This document shows positions 1-8,543 of a DNA stretch of 64,000 nt, piece by piece. Below the pieces are notes generated by a model that saw only the letters and a program-made list of their open reading frames with translations, searched no databases and was not told the origin of the DNA. The position numbers and the translations under genes are program-made. This DNA is from Salinibacter grassmerensis. Its GTDB lineage: Bacteria > Bacteroidota > Rhodothermia > Rhodothermales > Salinibacteraceae. Where the stretch lies: positions 119,501 to 183,500 of the forward strand of contig NZ_CAMTTF010000005.1 in the NCBI RefSeq assembly GCF_947077765.1, written 5' to 3'. The stretch's first letter is position 1; the number at the start of each line of letters is the position of its first letter.

Positions 1-544
1 TGGGCGCCACTCGCTCGTCGGACAGGGCCGTCTCCACCTCCACGACGCCGTCCGCGGCCATGCGGCGGACAAGGGCGAGCGGCACGGCGGGACCCACCCG
101 CTTGCGGACCGCCGCGAGGGTCGTCTCGCCGCGCTCCGCCAGGTCGTCGAGGACGGCCCGTCCTCCCTCGTGGTCCATCCAGGCGTCCGGCGCGGCGTCG
201 GTGCGGGCTAGGCGGTGCTCCGTCTCGACGGTGGTGCCGGCCGGGAGGACGGCCTTCAGCGCCTCCCCCCAGGGACAGACGTAATAGTCGGCGATCCACT
301 TCGTCAGCTCCAACAGTTCGTTCGTGCAGACCGGCACGTCGTCGAGCACGTCCAGGACCGCCTTCACCTCAAAGCTGAGCGTCTCGGCCGCCGGCCCCTC
401 GCCCGCGATCACGCCGGTCAGGCGCCGGTTGCGAAACGGCACCAGCACCCGTGCCCCCGTCTGGACCGTCCCGGCTAGGGCCTCCGGCACGCGGTACGTG
501 TAGGCCTGATCGAGCGGAAGGGGCAGGACGACATTGACGGTCAC
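1..544 (-). CDS. priA: Primosomal protein N' (PriA), N-terminal part, runs off the left edge
   Basis: PriA is the 3'-to-5' helicase that restarts collapsed replication forks by loading DnaB. Only the first 181 codons are in the window; the helicase and zinc-binding domains lie beyond base 1. The N-terminus VNVVLPLPLDQAYTYRVP is the conserved beginning of the PriA 3'-DNA-binding domain, followed by GARVLVPF and, near residue 84, LTKWIADYYVCPWGEAL, both typical of the family. I chose the GTG at 544 because it sits just before the conserved N-terminus; no strong ribosome-binding site is visible. The preceding gene on the same strand, the NusG-like factor, ends 110 bases upstream. Identification is good, the exact start less certain. 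Confidence 0.85.
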   Translation of the reverse strand, partial: MTVNVVLPLPLDQAYTYRVPEALAGTVQTGARVLVPFRNRRLTGVIAGEGPAAETLSFEVKAVLDVLDDVPVCTNELLELTKWIADYYVCPWGEALKAVLPAGTTVETEHRLARTDAAPDAWMDHEGGRAVLDDLAERGETTLAAVRKRVGPAVPLALVRRMAADGVVEVETALSDERVAP

Positions 545-654
545 CGGAGCAGACAGGACGGTTTTGAAAGTGAATCCGCTCCCCGCTGTACGGACCGCTG
601 GTGTGCGGGTGCCGGACCGCCCCCAATCGCCCCGCTGCACCTCAGGCCTGATCG

Positions 655-1182
655 CTACGTGTTGGACGTCGTCTGGACCCAGTCCGCCGCGACCTCGATC
701 TTGACGGCCTGCCGCACGGCCTGCACCTGCACCAGCAGGTAGGTCTGCCCCCGGTGCTGCAATACCTCCCCCGTCAGGCCCTGCAGGCGCTCGGGCCCCC
801 CCGTAATCGTGACGGTCTCCCCCACCGAGGGGCGGAGATCCGCCGTCGAGAGCCGCTCGGGCACCGCCTGGGCCTTCTGGAGCCGCTCGACTGTCTCCTC
901 GCGGAGGCGAGCCGGCTCGCCATCAAAGTGCACGCAGCGCACGATGCCGTTCGTGCGGAGCACGCGCAGGCGGTCTCGCTCGTCGACCCGGGCAAAGAGG
1001 TAATTGCGGAAGAGCGGCTCGGTGACCTCTTTCGTGCGGTCGGACCACTGCCGCACCTCCGTCTTCTTCGGCACCATCACGTCGATGCGCCGCTCGTCCA
1101 GGCGGGTTTCGCACTTCTTTTCGGCCCGGGCCCGGGTGTAGAAAACACGCCAGACGCGGTTGTCGTCGGGGGATGTGGTCAT
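655..1182 (-). CDS. NusG-like transcription antiterminator, UpxY/RfaH type
   Basis: The 175-residue protein has a NusG N-terminal domain (about residues 9-105, starting WRVFYTRARAEKKCETRL and containing FRNYLFARVD) and a C-terminal KOW domain (about residues 124-165, VGETVTITGGPERLQGLTGEVL). This two-domain layout is that of NusG paralogues. The N-terminal sequence is closest to the UpxY/LoaP/RfaH-like specialised factors, which promote readthrough of long operons, often for surface polysaccharides. In Bacteroidetes such genes normally head a capsule locus. Here the next gene on the strand is priA and no polysaccharide genes are in view, so its target is unknown. It is probably not the housekeeping NusG, which usually lies near secE and rplK. 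Confidence 0.75.
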   Translation of the reverse strand: MTTSPDDNRVWRVFYTRARAEKKCETRLDERRIDVMVPKKTEVRQWSDRTKEVTEPLFRNYLFARVDERDRLRVLRTNGIVRCVHFDGEPARLREETVERLQKAQAVPERLSTADLRPSVGETVTITGGPERLQGLTGEVLQHRGQTYLLVQVQAVRQAVKIEVAADWVQTTSNT

Positions 1183-1399
1183 GACGCGGGCGATCGCTGG
1201 AGGGAACGTTGAGTGACCGACGGGGATGCGTAGGCGGCGCCACGGCCCTCATGCGGGGACGAGTGAAAAGGGTTCCTTCGTCTTGTCTTTTTCTCCGTCG
1301 ATTGCAACGCGGGGACATCATCTCTGTCTCGACCACCGAGCCACTACAATTCTCTTTGGGGGCAAACGCAACCGTCAGACAGACCTGGGCGTCGCTCCG

Positions 1400-3937
1400 C
1401 TACACGTCCGCGTCCATCCGCGCCTTCGTGGTGTGGGTCGCGGGGGCGTTGATCGGGTCCTCGGGCCAGTAGTGCTTTGGGTAGCGCCCCCGCATGTCTT
1501 TCCGCACGTCGTGGTAGGTGCCTCGCCAGAAGCCTTCGAGGTCCTGCGTGATTTGGACCGGGCGCTGGGCTGGTGACAAGAGGTGAAGCGTCAAGGGCAC
1601 ACGCCCGCTGGCGATGCGCGGCGTCTCGGTGAGCCCGAACAGTTCTTGGACACGCACGGCGAGGACGGGCGCCTCGGGGGTAGAGTAGTCGATGGACCGG
1701 TCGTACCCGCTGGGCACCGTAACGTGGGTGGGGGCCCACGCCGTCAGGCGGTCGCGCTGGTCGTAGGAGAGCTGGTCACGCAGAATCTGAGGGAGGTTGA
1801 GCTGCTGGAGGTCGTCGGCCCGCCTCATGCCGTACAGGTGGGGCAGGAGCCAGTCCCCCAGCGTATCGAGCAGCGGCGCGTCGCGCACGTCGGGCCAGTC
1901 GTCTCCCAGATGGTGATGCAGAAACTGAATGCGGTGCTGGAGCTGACGGGCGTGGTCGGTCCACGGCAGCAGGTCCAGACCTGCCTCCCGAATGCCATCC
2001 ACCAGCGCCTCGGCCACCGCCGTGGGATCGGGGTCCTCAACGGGTCCCTCCGTGAGCGTAAGGGCGCCAAGCTGCTCGCGGCGGCGGGCCCGCACTCGCT
2101 CCCGCGTCGCGTCCCACGCCACCCTCGTTTCGGTCTCGATCTGCTCACCAAAGTAGTCGACGATCTCGTCTTCGGAGAGGGGCGCGGCTAGGAAGATGCG
2201 GTTTTCCTGCCGTCGGGCGTCCACGTGGGCCGCCACCAGGTGATCGGCGTCCGACAGCAGTTGGGGCCGTGGCAGCTTGGCGGCGCGGCCGGTGCGGAGC
2301 CGGAAGCGTCCGCTCTGCCCCTCGCGCCGCTGCGCAAGACGGTCCGGGTAGGCGAAGGCCGTCAGCAGGCCCGCCACTTCCACGTCGCCCTCCGTCTCCC
2401 GGTCGACCCCCAGCTTGGCCCGCCAGTGGTCGGCCACCTTGCGGACATGGCCGACGGCGCCGTAGGGGACCACGTAGCTTCGGGCGTGGCTCGGGGTGGG
2501 CCGTTCCCCGCGGCGCAGGCGGTGGAGCGCCTCCAGGCGCAACCGGAGATCTATGTCCGGCGCCTCGCCCTGTCCCTTAAAGATGTCGCGCTCGCTGAGC
2601 AGGGCCGCCAGGTCGCACGCCACGGGCCCGTGGCCCAGGGCCTGAGCGTTGAGAAGCATGTGGGCGAGGCGGGGATGCAGCCCGAGGTCGGCCATTTCGC
2701 GGCCGTGGTCGGTAATCGCGCCGTCGCCATCGACGGCCCCGAGGCGCCGCAGGAGGTCTTGTGCCTGCTGGTAGGTGTCGTCGGGGGGCGGGTCGAGCCA
2801 GCGGAGCGCCGACGGGTCGGGCGTGCCCCACATCGCCAGCTCGAGGGCGAGGGGCGCGAGGTCGGCGTTCTCGATCTCCGGCGCGGTGTGCGGATCGAGG
2901 TGGTGCTGCGTGCGCCTCGTCCAGAGCCGGTGGCACGTGCCGGGCGCCACGCGTCCGGCCCGGCCCGCACGCTGGTCGGCGGAGGCCTGCGAGACGCGGA
3001 CTGTCTCTAAGCGCGTCATGCCGGTCGTGGCGTCGAACCGCGGGGCGCGGCGGAGGCCGCTGTCCACCACCACGCGGACGCCCTCGATGGTGAGGCTCGT
3101 CTCGGCGATGTCGGTGGCCAGGACGACCTTGCGCTCGCCGTCCGGGCTCGGCGCGATGGCCGCGTCCTGCTCGGCCGGGGGCAGGTTGCCAAAGAGGGGA
3201 TGCAGCGTCACGTCGCCAGGCACATCGCCCTCCAGCCGCGATTCGGTGCGCCGAATTTCTCCCGCTCCGGGCAGGAAGACGAGCACATCCCCCTCGGTGT
3301 CGCGGAGCACCTCCTGGACCGTCGCCGCCACGGGGGGCGCAATGCGATCCCCCGGGCTGAGTGGTTGATCGGCGTGGTGCACGTCCACCGGGTAGCTGCG
3401 GCCTTCGCTCTGGATGAGGGGGGCATCGTCCACGAGCCCCGCGATGGGCCCGGTGTCGAGCGTGGCGCTCATGACAAGCACCCGCAGGTCGGGCCGGAAG
3501 ACCTCGCGCGCCTGCAGCGTGAGGGCGAGCCCGAGGTCGGCCTGCAGGTTGCGCTCGTGGAACTCGTCCAACAGCACCGCCCCTACGCCCTCCAAGGCGG
3601 GATCGTCCTGCAGCATGCGCGTGAGCACGCCCTCCGTGACGACCTCGATCCGGGTACGGCTGCTCACCTGTGTGTCCATGCGCACCCGGTAGCCCACCGT
3701 CTCACCGGCGTCCTCGCCGAGCTGCTTCGCCATGTACTGCGCGGCGGAGCGGGCCGCCAGCCGCCGCGGCTCCAGCATGAGGAGACGATCGCCGCCAAGC
3801 CACTCCTCTCCCAGCAGGGCCAGCGGCACGCGGGTCGTCTTGCCCGCCCCCGTCGGGGCCTGCAGCACCGCCTCCGTCCGCTCGCGAAGCGCGGCCGTCA
3901 GGTCCGGCAGTACGTCGTTGATCGGAAGGTCCGGCAT
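1400..3937 (-). CDS. hrpB: ATP-dependent helicase HrpB
   Basis: This is an 845-residue DEAH-family (SF2) RNA helicase-like protein with the full HrpB architecture. It has Walker A GAGKTT at residues 30-35, a DEFH box near residue 122, SATL shortly after, and a GRAGRVAPG motif VI. These are followed by the helicase-associated HA2 region and the HrpB-specific C-terminal domain ending in WRGTYHDVRKDMRGRYPKHYWP. The length matches the family (about 800-850). I start at the ATG at 3937 (MPDLPINDVLP), because the 29 additional codons possible upstream to 4024 are Cys/Arg-rich and unlike the family. HrpB's physiological role is poorly defined in bacteria. Confidence 0.92.
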   Translation of the reverse strand: MPDLPINDVLPDLTAALRERTEAVLQAPTGAGKTTRVPLALLGEEWLGGDRLLMLEPRRLAARSAAQYMAKQLGEDAGETVGYRVRMDTQVSSRTRIEVVTEGVLTRMLQDDPALEGVGAVLLDEFHERNLQADLGLALTLQAREVFRPDLRVLVMSATLDTGPIAGLVDDAPLIQSEGRSYPVDVHHADQPLSPGDRIAPPVAATVQEVLRDTEGDVLVFLPGAGEIRRTESRLEGDVPGDVTLHPLFGNLPPAEQDAAIAPSPDGERKVVLATDIAETSLTIEGVRVVVDSGLRRAPRFDATTGMTRLETVRVSQASADQRAGRAGRVAPGTCHRLWTRRTQHHLDPHTAPEIENADLAPLALELAMWGTPDPSALRWLDPPPDDTYQQAQDLLRRLGAVDGDGAITDHGREMADLGLHPRLAHMLLNAQALGHGPVACDLAALLSERDIFKGQGEAPDIDLRLRLEALHRLRRGERPTPSHARSYVVPYGAVGHVRKVADHWRAKLGVDRETEGDVEVAGLLTAFAYPDRLAQRREGQSGRFRLRTGRAAKLPRPQLLSDADHLVAAHVDARRQENRIFLAAPLSEDEIVDYFGEQIETETRVAWDATRERVRARRREQLGALTLTEGPVEDPDPTAVAEALVDGIREAGLDLLPWTDHARQLQHRIQFLHHHLGDDWPDVRDAPLLDTLGDWLLPHLYGMRRADDLQQLNLPQILRDQLSYDQRDRLTAWAPTHVTVPSGYDRSIDYSTPEAPVLAVRVQELFGLTETPRIASGRVPLTLHLLSPAQRPVQITQDLEGFWRGTYHDVRKDMRGRYPKHYWPEDPINAPATHTTKARMDADV

Positions 3938-4174
3938 TCGCGTCCAGGGGCACCCGTTCAAACATCTGCCGCAGGGCTTGTAGCCACGGGCCGAGCGGCG
4001 GGTTTCGGGACACGTGTCCTCCACACGCTTCCAGCAACGACACGTCCCGTCCCGTGCCCGAGCTACGGAATGGGACGAGGACGGCCCTCCGCCGGACGAG
4101 CCGTTTCGGATTGGGACGCCCCCCTGTGGCCGCCCGCCACGTTCTCGCCCAAAGCAGGAGGATGACTCACCTCC

Positions 4175-4834
4175 TCACGCCTCCTCCCTGGACTCCCAAT
4201 CCACCTGGAGCCCGGCTTCCTCCGTACGCACGTCAAGCGCACTGACGTGCGGGATCACCGCCGTGGCCTCCGCAAGGGCACTGGGGGAGGTTGAGGTTGC
4301 TACCCCCAGGACCAACGCGCCGGCTCGACGGGCCGATTCTACACCCGCCGGGGCATCTTCGAGGACGACCGCCCGATCGGGCCCCACCCCGAGCCGATCG
4401 GCGGCCTGCTGATACGGCTCGGGATCCGGCTTGCCCTGGTCCACGTCGTCGGCCGTCACAAGCACCTTCGGCTCCGGAAGCCTGACGTGCGCCATCCGCG
4501 AGGTGGCCGTGTGGTGGCGCCCACTGGTGGCAATGGCCCACCGGTCTTGGGGCAGACGGTTGAGGAGCGCCTTCGCCCCGTCGAACGCCTCCAGTCCCTC
4601 CGTATCGGTGGCCATCTCGTCCCCCAGCCGGTCGATCTCAGTCTCGGGGTCGAGGTGGGGGGCCACTTCTTCAATCACCTCAATCGCCGGACGCCCCGTG
4701 TTGACGGCCTCGACCTCCTCGAACGGAATGCCTCGATCCTCCGCCCAGCGCTTCCAGCGCCGCTTGATCACCGCGTCGGAGTCGATAAGGACGCCGTCGA
4801 GATCAAAAATGATGGCATCGCACGAGAGAGCCAT
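4175..4834 (-). CDS. HAD-superfamily phosphatase, subfamily IA
   Basis: The 219-residue protein carries all four haloacid-dehalogenase motifs: DLDGVLIDSD (motif I, nucleophile Asp at residue 11), ATSGRH (motif II), GKPDPEPY with the motif III Lys, and VLEDAPAGVESARRAG (motif IV). The helical cap between motifs I and II places it with beta-phosphoglucomutase-like and sugar-phosphate or glycerol-phosphate phosphatases (DOG/GPP type). The substrate cannot be read from sequence. It is transcribed divergently from the metalloprotease gene at 5196; a 361-base region separates the starts. Confidence 0.85.
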   Translation of the reverse strand: MALSCDAIIFDLDGVLIDSDAVIKRRWKRWAEDRGIPFEEVEAVNTGRPAIEVIEEVAPHLDPETEIDRLGDEMATDTEGLEAFDGAKALLNRLPQDRWAIATSGRHHTATSRMAHVRLPEPKVLVTADDVDQGKPDPEPYQQAADRLGVGPDRAVVLEDAPAGVESARRAGALVLGVATSTSPSALAEATAVIPHVSALDVRTEEAGLQVDWESREEA

Positions 4835-5195
4835 GGGACCGGAGGAATCAGGGAAAGGGGGCTGGGACCCGTGCCTGTGGGCGGCAACAGATTTTCCAAA
4901 CTCCGTCTGTGGGGCCGGGTTCGGTTTTGGTCGACTTGAAAGGGCTTTCTACGAGCGTGCTTCACGAGCGCTTTTTCTTTCCCCTCCCCCCTCTTCGCCC
5001 CGCCCAACACGGCAACCGTTCCCACTCATCCCTCCCGCGTGCGATTCACGGCAGTCCGCCGCCTGGCGTTTGCGTTCGTCCACCGAGATTTGCTTTATGT
5101 GATTAGTTCAAATTGCTTTTCGACGAGCAACCGTGCCTACGTCTTCGGGCAACTGTCTCCATTCTTCTCTGCATGTCCTCCTCGCCTGTACTGCT
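4835..5195. other. Divergent intergenic region, 361 bp
   Basis: This non-coding stretch separates two divergent genes (HAD phosphatase and metalloprotease) and must hold both promoters. The right half, around 5085-5130, is locally AT-rich (TTTGCTTTATGTGATTAG), but I could not place a convincing promoter box. No RNA gene or repeat was seen. Confidence 0.5.
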
Positions 5196-7709
5196 ATGCC
5201 CTCAATGTCCTCCACCCGCGGCCCGCTGCTCATCGCCGCGCTCCTGCTGGCCGGCCTCTTCGTAGGCTGCGCGAGCTCTCAGTCCACGACGGCGCCCACC
5301 CCGGATAGCGCTGAGCAGGCCCAGTCGTCCGCCCAAAACAAGACGGGCGGGGACGGCCTCAAGCCCTTCGGCGACGTCATCCCCGACACGGCCCGGACCG
5401 ACTCCGGCCTGCTTACGACGCACCGCTTCGACGGCAAGCTGTACGTCGAGCTCCCCGACTCGCTCATCGGGCAGGAATTGCTGATGGTCTCCCGCGCCGC
5501 CCGGACGCCCGACGGCTTCGGGTATGGCGGCGAGAAAACCGGCACACGGGTGCTTCGCTGGCAGCGGCGCGGCGACCAGTTGTACCTCCGCGTGGTCAGC
5601 CACGAAGAGACGGCCGAGGAGGACGACCCCGTCTACCGGGCCGTGCAGAACTCCAACCTGGAGCCCATCATCCAGTCCTTCTCCATCGAGGCCCACAACG
5701 AGGACTCGACCGGCGTCGTCGCGGAGGTGACGGACCTCTTCACCTCCGACGTGCCCTCCATAGGGATTCCGAGCGCGGCGCGGGAGGAATACCGGGTCCG
5801 CCGGCTCGACGGGGACCGGACCTACATCAAGGACGTCGAGAGCTTTCCGCAGAACACGGACATCGAGACCGTCCTGACGTACCAGGCCGAAAATCCCCCG
5901 TCCAACGCCTCGACGAAAACCTTGACGGTGGAGATGAACCACTCGATGGTGCTGCTGCCGGAGGAGCCGATGCAACCCCGTCTCTGTGACGACCGGGTGG
6001 GATACTTCAGCGTCGAACAGGTCAACTACAGCTCCGACGAGCAGCGGGCGACCGAGGAGTGCTTCATCACGCGCTGGCGACTGGAACCGGAAGACCCGGA
6101 GGCGTACGCCCGGGGCGAGCTCGTCGAGCCGAAGGACCCGATCGTGTACTACATCGATCCGGCCACCCCCGAGAAGTGGCGCCCCTACCTCAAGCAGGGC
6201 GTCGAAGATTGGCGGTCTACCTTCCGCGAGGCCGGCTTCAAGAACGCGATTATTGCCAAAGACCCGCCGAGCCCAGGGGAGGACTCCACCTTCGACGCGG
6301 ACGACATTCGCTACTCGACGATCCGCTATTTCGCCTCGGAGACCCAGAACGCCTACGGCCCGCATGTCCACGACCCTCGCTCCGGCGAGATCCTAGAGAG
6401 CGACATCGGCTGGTACCACAACGTGATGAACCTGCTGCGCAACTGGTACTTCGTCCAGACCGCGGCGGTCAATCCGGAGGCCCGAAAGCCGGTCTTCTCG
6501 ACGGAGGTGATGGGGGAGCTCATTCGCTTCGTCGCCGCCCACGAGGTGGGGCACACGCTGGGGCTGCCCCACAACATGGGCTCCAGCAACGCCGTCCCAG
6601 TCGACTCTCTTCGCTCGCCCTCCTACACGGAAGACCACGGCACCGCCCCCTCCATCATGGACTACGCCCGGTTCAACTATGTGGCCCAGCCGGGCGACGG
6701 CGTCGACAACTTCATGCCCCAGATTGGCCCCTACGACGAGTGGTCCGTGCAGTGGGGATACACGCGCCGCCCCAGCGGCTCGCCGGAGCAGCAGGCCCAG
6801 ACGCTCGACGAGATGATCGTGGAGCGGGCCGACGACCCGCGCTACTTCTTCGGGGCGTCCGGCTCAATCGACCCGCGCTCGCAGTCCGAGGACCTGGGAC
6901 GCAACGCGATGGAGGCCAGTCGGCTCGGCATCGCGAACCTGAAGCGCATCCTCCCCAACCTCGTCACCTGGACCAGTGAAGACGGAGAGGGCTACGGGAC
7001 CCTTGAGGAGCTATACGGCGCGGTGGTAAACCAGTGGCAGCGCTACATGGGCCACGTCAGTCAGCACCTCGGCGGCGTGCACGAGACGCCAAAGACCTAC
7101 GACCAGGAGGGCCCGGTATACGAGCCGGTTCCGGCCTCAGATCAGGAGCAGGCGGTGGACTTCCTCCTCGACCACGCGTTCGAGACGCCGACCTGGATGG
7201 TCGAGGCCGACGTGCTGCGCCGCATCGAGCACGCCGGGGCGCTGGAGCGCGTGCGTGGGGCGCAGGTGAGCGTCCTCGAGGGCGTGCTCGACCCGGAGCG
7301 CATGGCCCGCATGCTGGAAGCGGAGGCGATGAGCGAAGACGACGTGTACAGCGTGGGCGACCTGTTTGGGGACCTGCGGGGCGGCGTCTGGGCCGAGCTG
7401 GAGTCCGGCACGGCCATCGACCCGTATCGGCGCAACCTGCAGCGGGGCTACCTGGAGCGGCTGGACTACCTGATGACGGCGGAGGTGGACGCCCCGCCGC
7501 CGGAGTACCGGCAGTACATCGACTATACGCCGGTCAACGTAAGCCAGTCGGACATCCGGCCGTACGTCCGGGCTGAGCTCAAGACGCTGCGGGAAGACGT
7601 CCAGCAGGGCCTCCGCCGCACGACCGACGAAACGACCGAGATGCACCTGCAGGACGTGCTCGCCCGGATTGACCAGACCCTCAACGGAAACGAGAGTGCC
7701 GACGCGTAG
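5196..7709 (+). CDS. Zinc-dependent metalloprotease lipoprotein (DUF5117/DUF4953 family)
   Basis: This is a large secreted metallopeptidase of about 837 residues. The N-terminus has a lipoprotein signal (hydrophobic LLIAALLLAGLFVGC, with the lipobox Cys near residue 25), so the mature protein is probably anchored in the outer membrane or periplasmic face. The catalytic zinc site HEVGHTLGLPHN starts at residue 449; it is the extended HExxHxxGxxH metzincin motif. SIMDYARFNYVAQPGDG follows about 35 residues later, consistent with a metzincin Met-turn. Such proteins are common in Bacteroidetes and Rhodothermota. Substrate is unknown. The start at 5196 (or 5205) is preferred because upstream codons give no signal peptide. 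Confidence 0.88.
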   Translation: MPSMSSTRGPLLIAALLLAGLFVGCASSQSTTAPTPDSAEQAQSSAQNKTGGDGLKPFGDVIPDTARTDSGLLTTHRFDGKLYVELPDSLIGQELLMVSRAARTPDGFGYGGEKTGTRVLRWQRRGDQLYLRVVSHEETAEEDDPVYRAVQNSNLEPIIQSFSIEAHNEDSTGVVAEVTDLFTSDVPSIGIPSAAREEYRVRRLDGDRTYIKDVESFPQNTDIETVLTYQAENPPSNASTKTLTVEMNHSMVLLPEEPMQPRLCDDRVGYFSVEQVNYSSDEQRATEECFITRWRLEPEDPEAYARGELVEPKDPIVYYIDPATPEKWRPYLKQGVEDWRSTFREAGFKNAIIAKDPPSPGEDSTFDADDIRYSTIRYFASETQNAYGPHVHDPRSGEILESDIGWYHNVMNLLRNWYFVQTAAVNPEARKPVFSTEVMGELIRFVAAHEVGHTLGLPHNMGSSNAVPVDSLRSPSYTEDHGTAPSIMDYARFNYVAQPGDGVDNFMPQIGPYDEWSVQWGYTRRPSGSPEQQAQTLDEMIVERADDPRYFFGASGSIDPRSQSEDLGRNAMEASRLGIANLKRILPNLVTWTSEDGEGYGTLEELYGAVVNQWQRYMGHVSQHLGGVHETPKTYDQEGPVYEPVPASDQEQAVDFLLDHAFETPTWMVEADVLRRIEHAGALERVRGAQVSVLEGVLDPERMARMLEAEAMSEDDVYSVGDLFGDLRGGVWAELESGTAIDPYRRNLQRGYLERLDYLMTAEVDAPPPEYRQYIDYTPVNVSQSDIRPYVRAELKTLREDVQQGLRRTTDETTEMHLQDVLARIDQTLNGNESADA

Positions 7710-7718
7710 CCTCTACAC

Positions 7719-7770
7719 AGAGCCACGCCGCACGCGGCACGAACGTCGTCGCTGCGCCCGGCGTGGCTCT
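7719..7770. terminator. Long-loop inverted repeat between convergent genes
   Basis: A perfect 12-bp inverted repeat, AGAGCCACGCCG at 7719-7730 and its complement at 7759-7770, is separated by 28 bases. It sits exactly between the stop codons of the convergent metalloprotease and MlaC-like genes. There is no T-tract on either strand, so it may be a bidirectional transcript-end or RNA-stabilising hairpin rather than a classic terminator. Confidence 0.55.
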
Positions 7771-7784
7771 CGGGGGCGTTGGGG

Positions 7785-8420
7785 CTAGCGCCCGGCCTCG
7801 GACGGGCCGGTCACCTCGTCCCGCTTCTTGCGGAGGCTTTTCATGAGGGAGTCGAAGCCCCGCTTCCGAACGACCGTCTGGAACGAGCGGGCGTAGCCCT
7901 CCACGGTGCTCACCCCGTCGATGATAATGTCCTCGGCCCGCCACTCCTCCCCGCGGCGTTCCAGGACGTACTCGACGGGCGTGGTGCGGCCTTCGTACTT
8001 CGTCTGGGTACGCGCGAAGGCACTGTCGCGCTGTACGTCGATCTGGTCGTAGGTGACCGCAGAACTGTACACCCCGAGGTCGCTCATGGACTGCGCGCGC
8101 ACCACCTCGCGGAAGACGGAGACGAACTCGTCCCGCTGCTCCTCCCCTAGGTCCTCCCAGTGCGGCCCCAGGGCCCGCTGGCCCATCACCCGAAAGTCGA
8201 TCACGCCGTTGACCAGCTCCTTCAGCTGGGCGCGCTGCTCGGCGGTGTAGTCGTCCGCCTCGCCGAGAATGGACTTGATCTCCTGGTCTCGTTGCTCCAG
8301 CATTTGCCGGATCTCGGCCGCTGTGGCGCTTTCGCCCTGCCCGAACGCGGTGGATGCGCCCCCGCTCAGGAGCAGAAGCGCAGTGAGCATGACGGAGAGA
8401 GATCGGCGAAGACGAGTCAT
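7785..8420 (-). CDS. MlaC-like periplasmic phospholipid-transport protein (Ttg2D family)
   Basis: The 211-residue protein begins with a clear Sec signal peptide (LSVMLTALLLLSGGASTAFGQ), so it is periplasmic. The mature part matches the MlaC/Ttg2D family (toluene-tolerance auxiliary component), with FRVMGQRALGPHW, an EEQRDEFVSVFREVV helix, and a C-terminal EWRAEDIIIDGVSTVEGYARSF segment. MlaC proteins carry phospholipids between the outer membrane and the inner-membrane MlaFEDB ABC transporter. No mlaB, D, E or F gene is nearby. The gene lies 123 bases downstream of the tolC-like gene on the same strand and could be co-transcribed with it. Confidence 0.82.
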   Translation of the reverse strand: MTRLRRSLSVMLTALLLLSGGASTAFGQGESATAAEIRQMLEQRDQEIKSILGEADDYTAEQRAQLKELVNGVIDFRVMGQRALGPHWEDLGEEQRDEFVSVFREVVRAQSMSDLGVYSSAVTYDQIDVQRDSAFARTQTKYEGRTTPVEYVLERRGEEWRAEDIIIDGVSTVEGYARSFQTVVRKRGFDSLMKSLRKKRDEVTGPSEAGR

Positions 8421-8543
8421 TGGGGTAGTGTCAATGATGAATAGAACTGTTCAGCGAAAATCTGTGCGTGTTCGGAGCGGGGGGACAATCGGTCGCGTTT
8501 TCCGACGGGCCGTCGCGCATCTCGCGCGCGAACCCGGCCCTGC

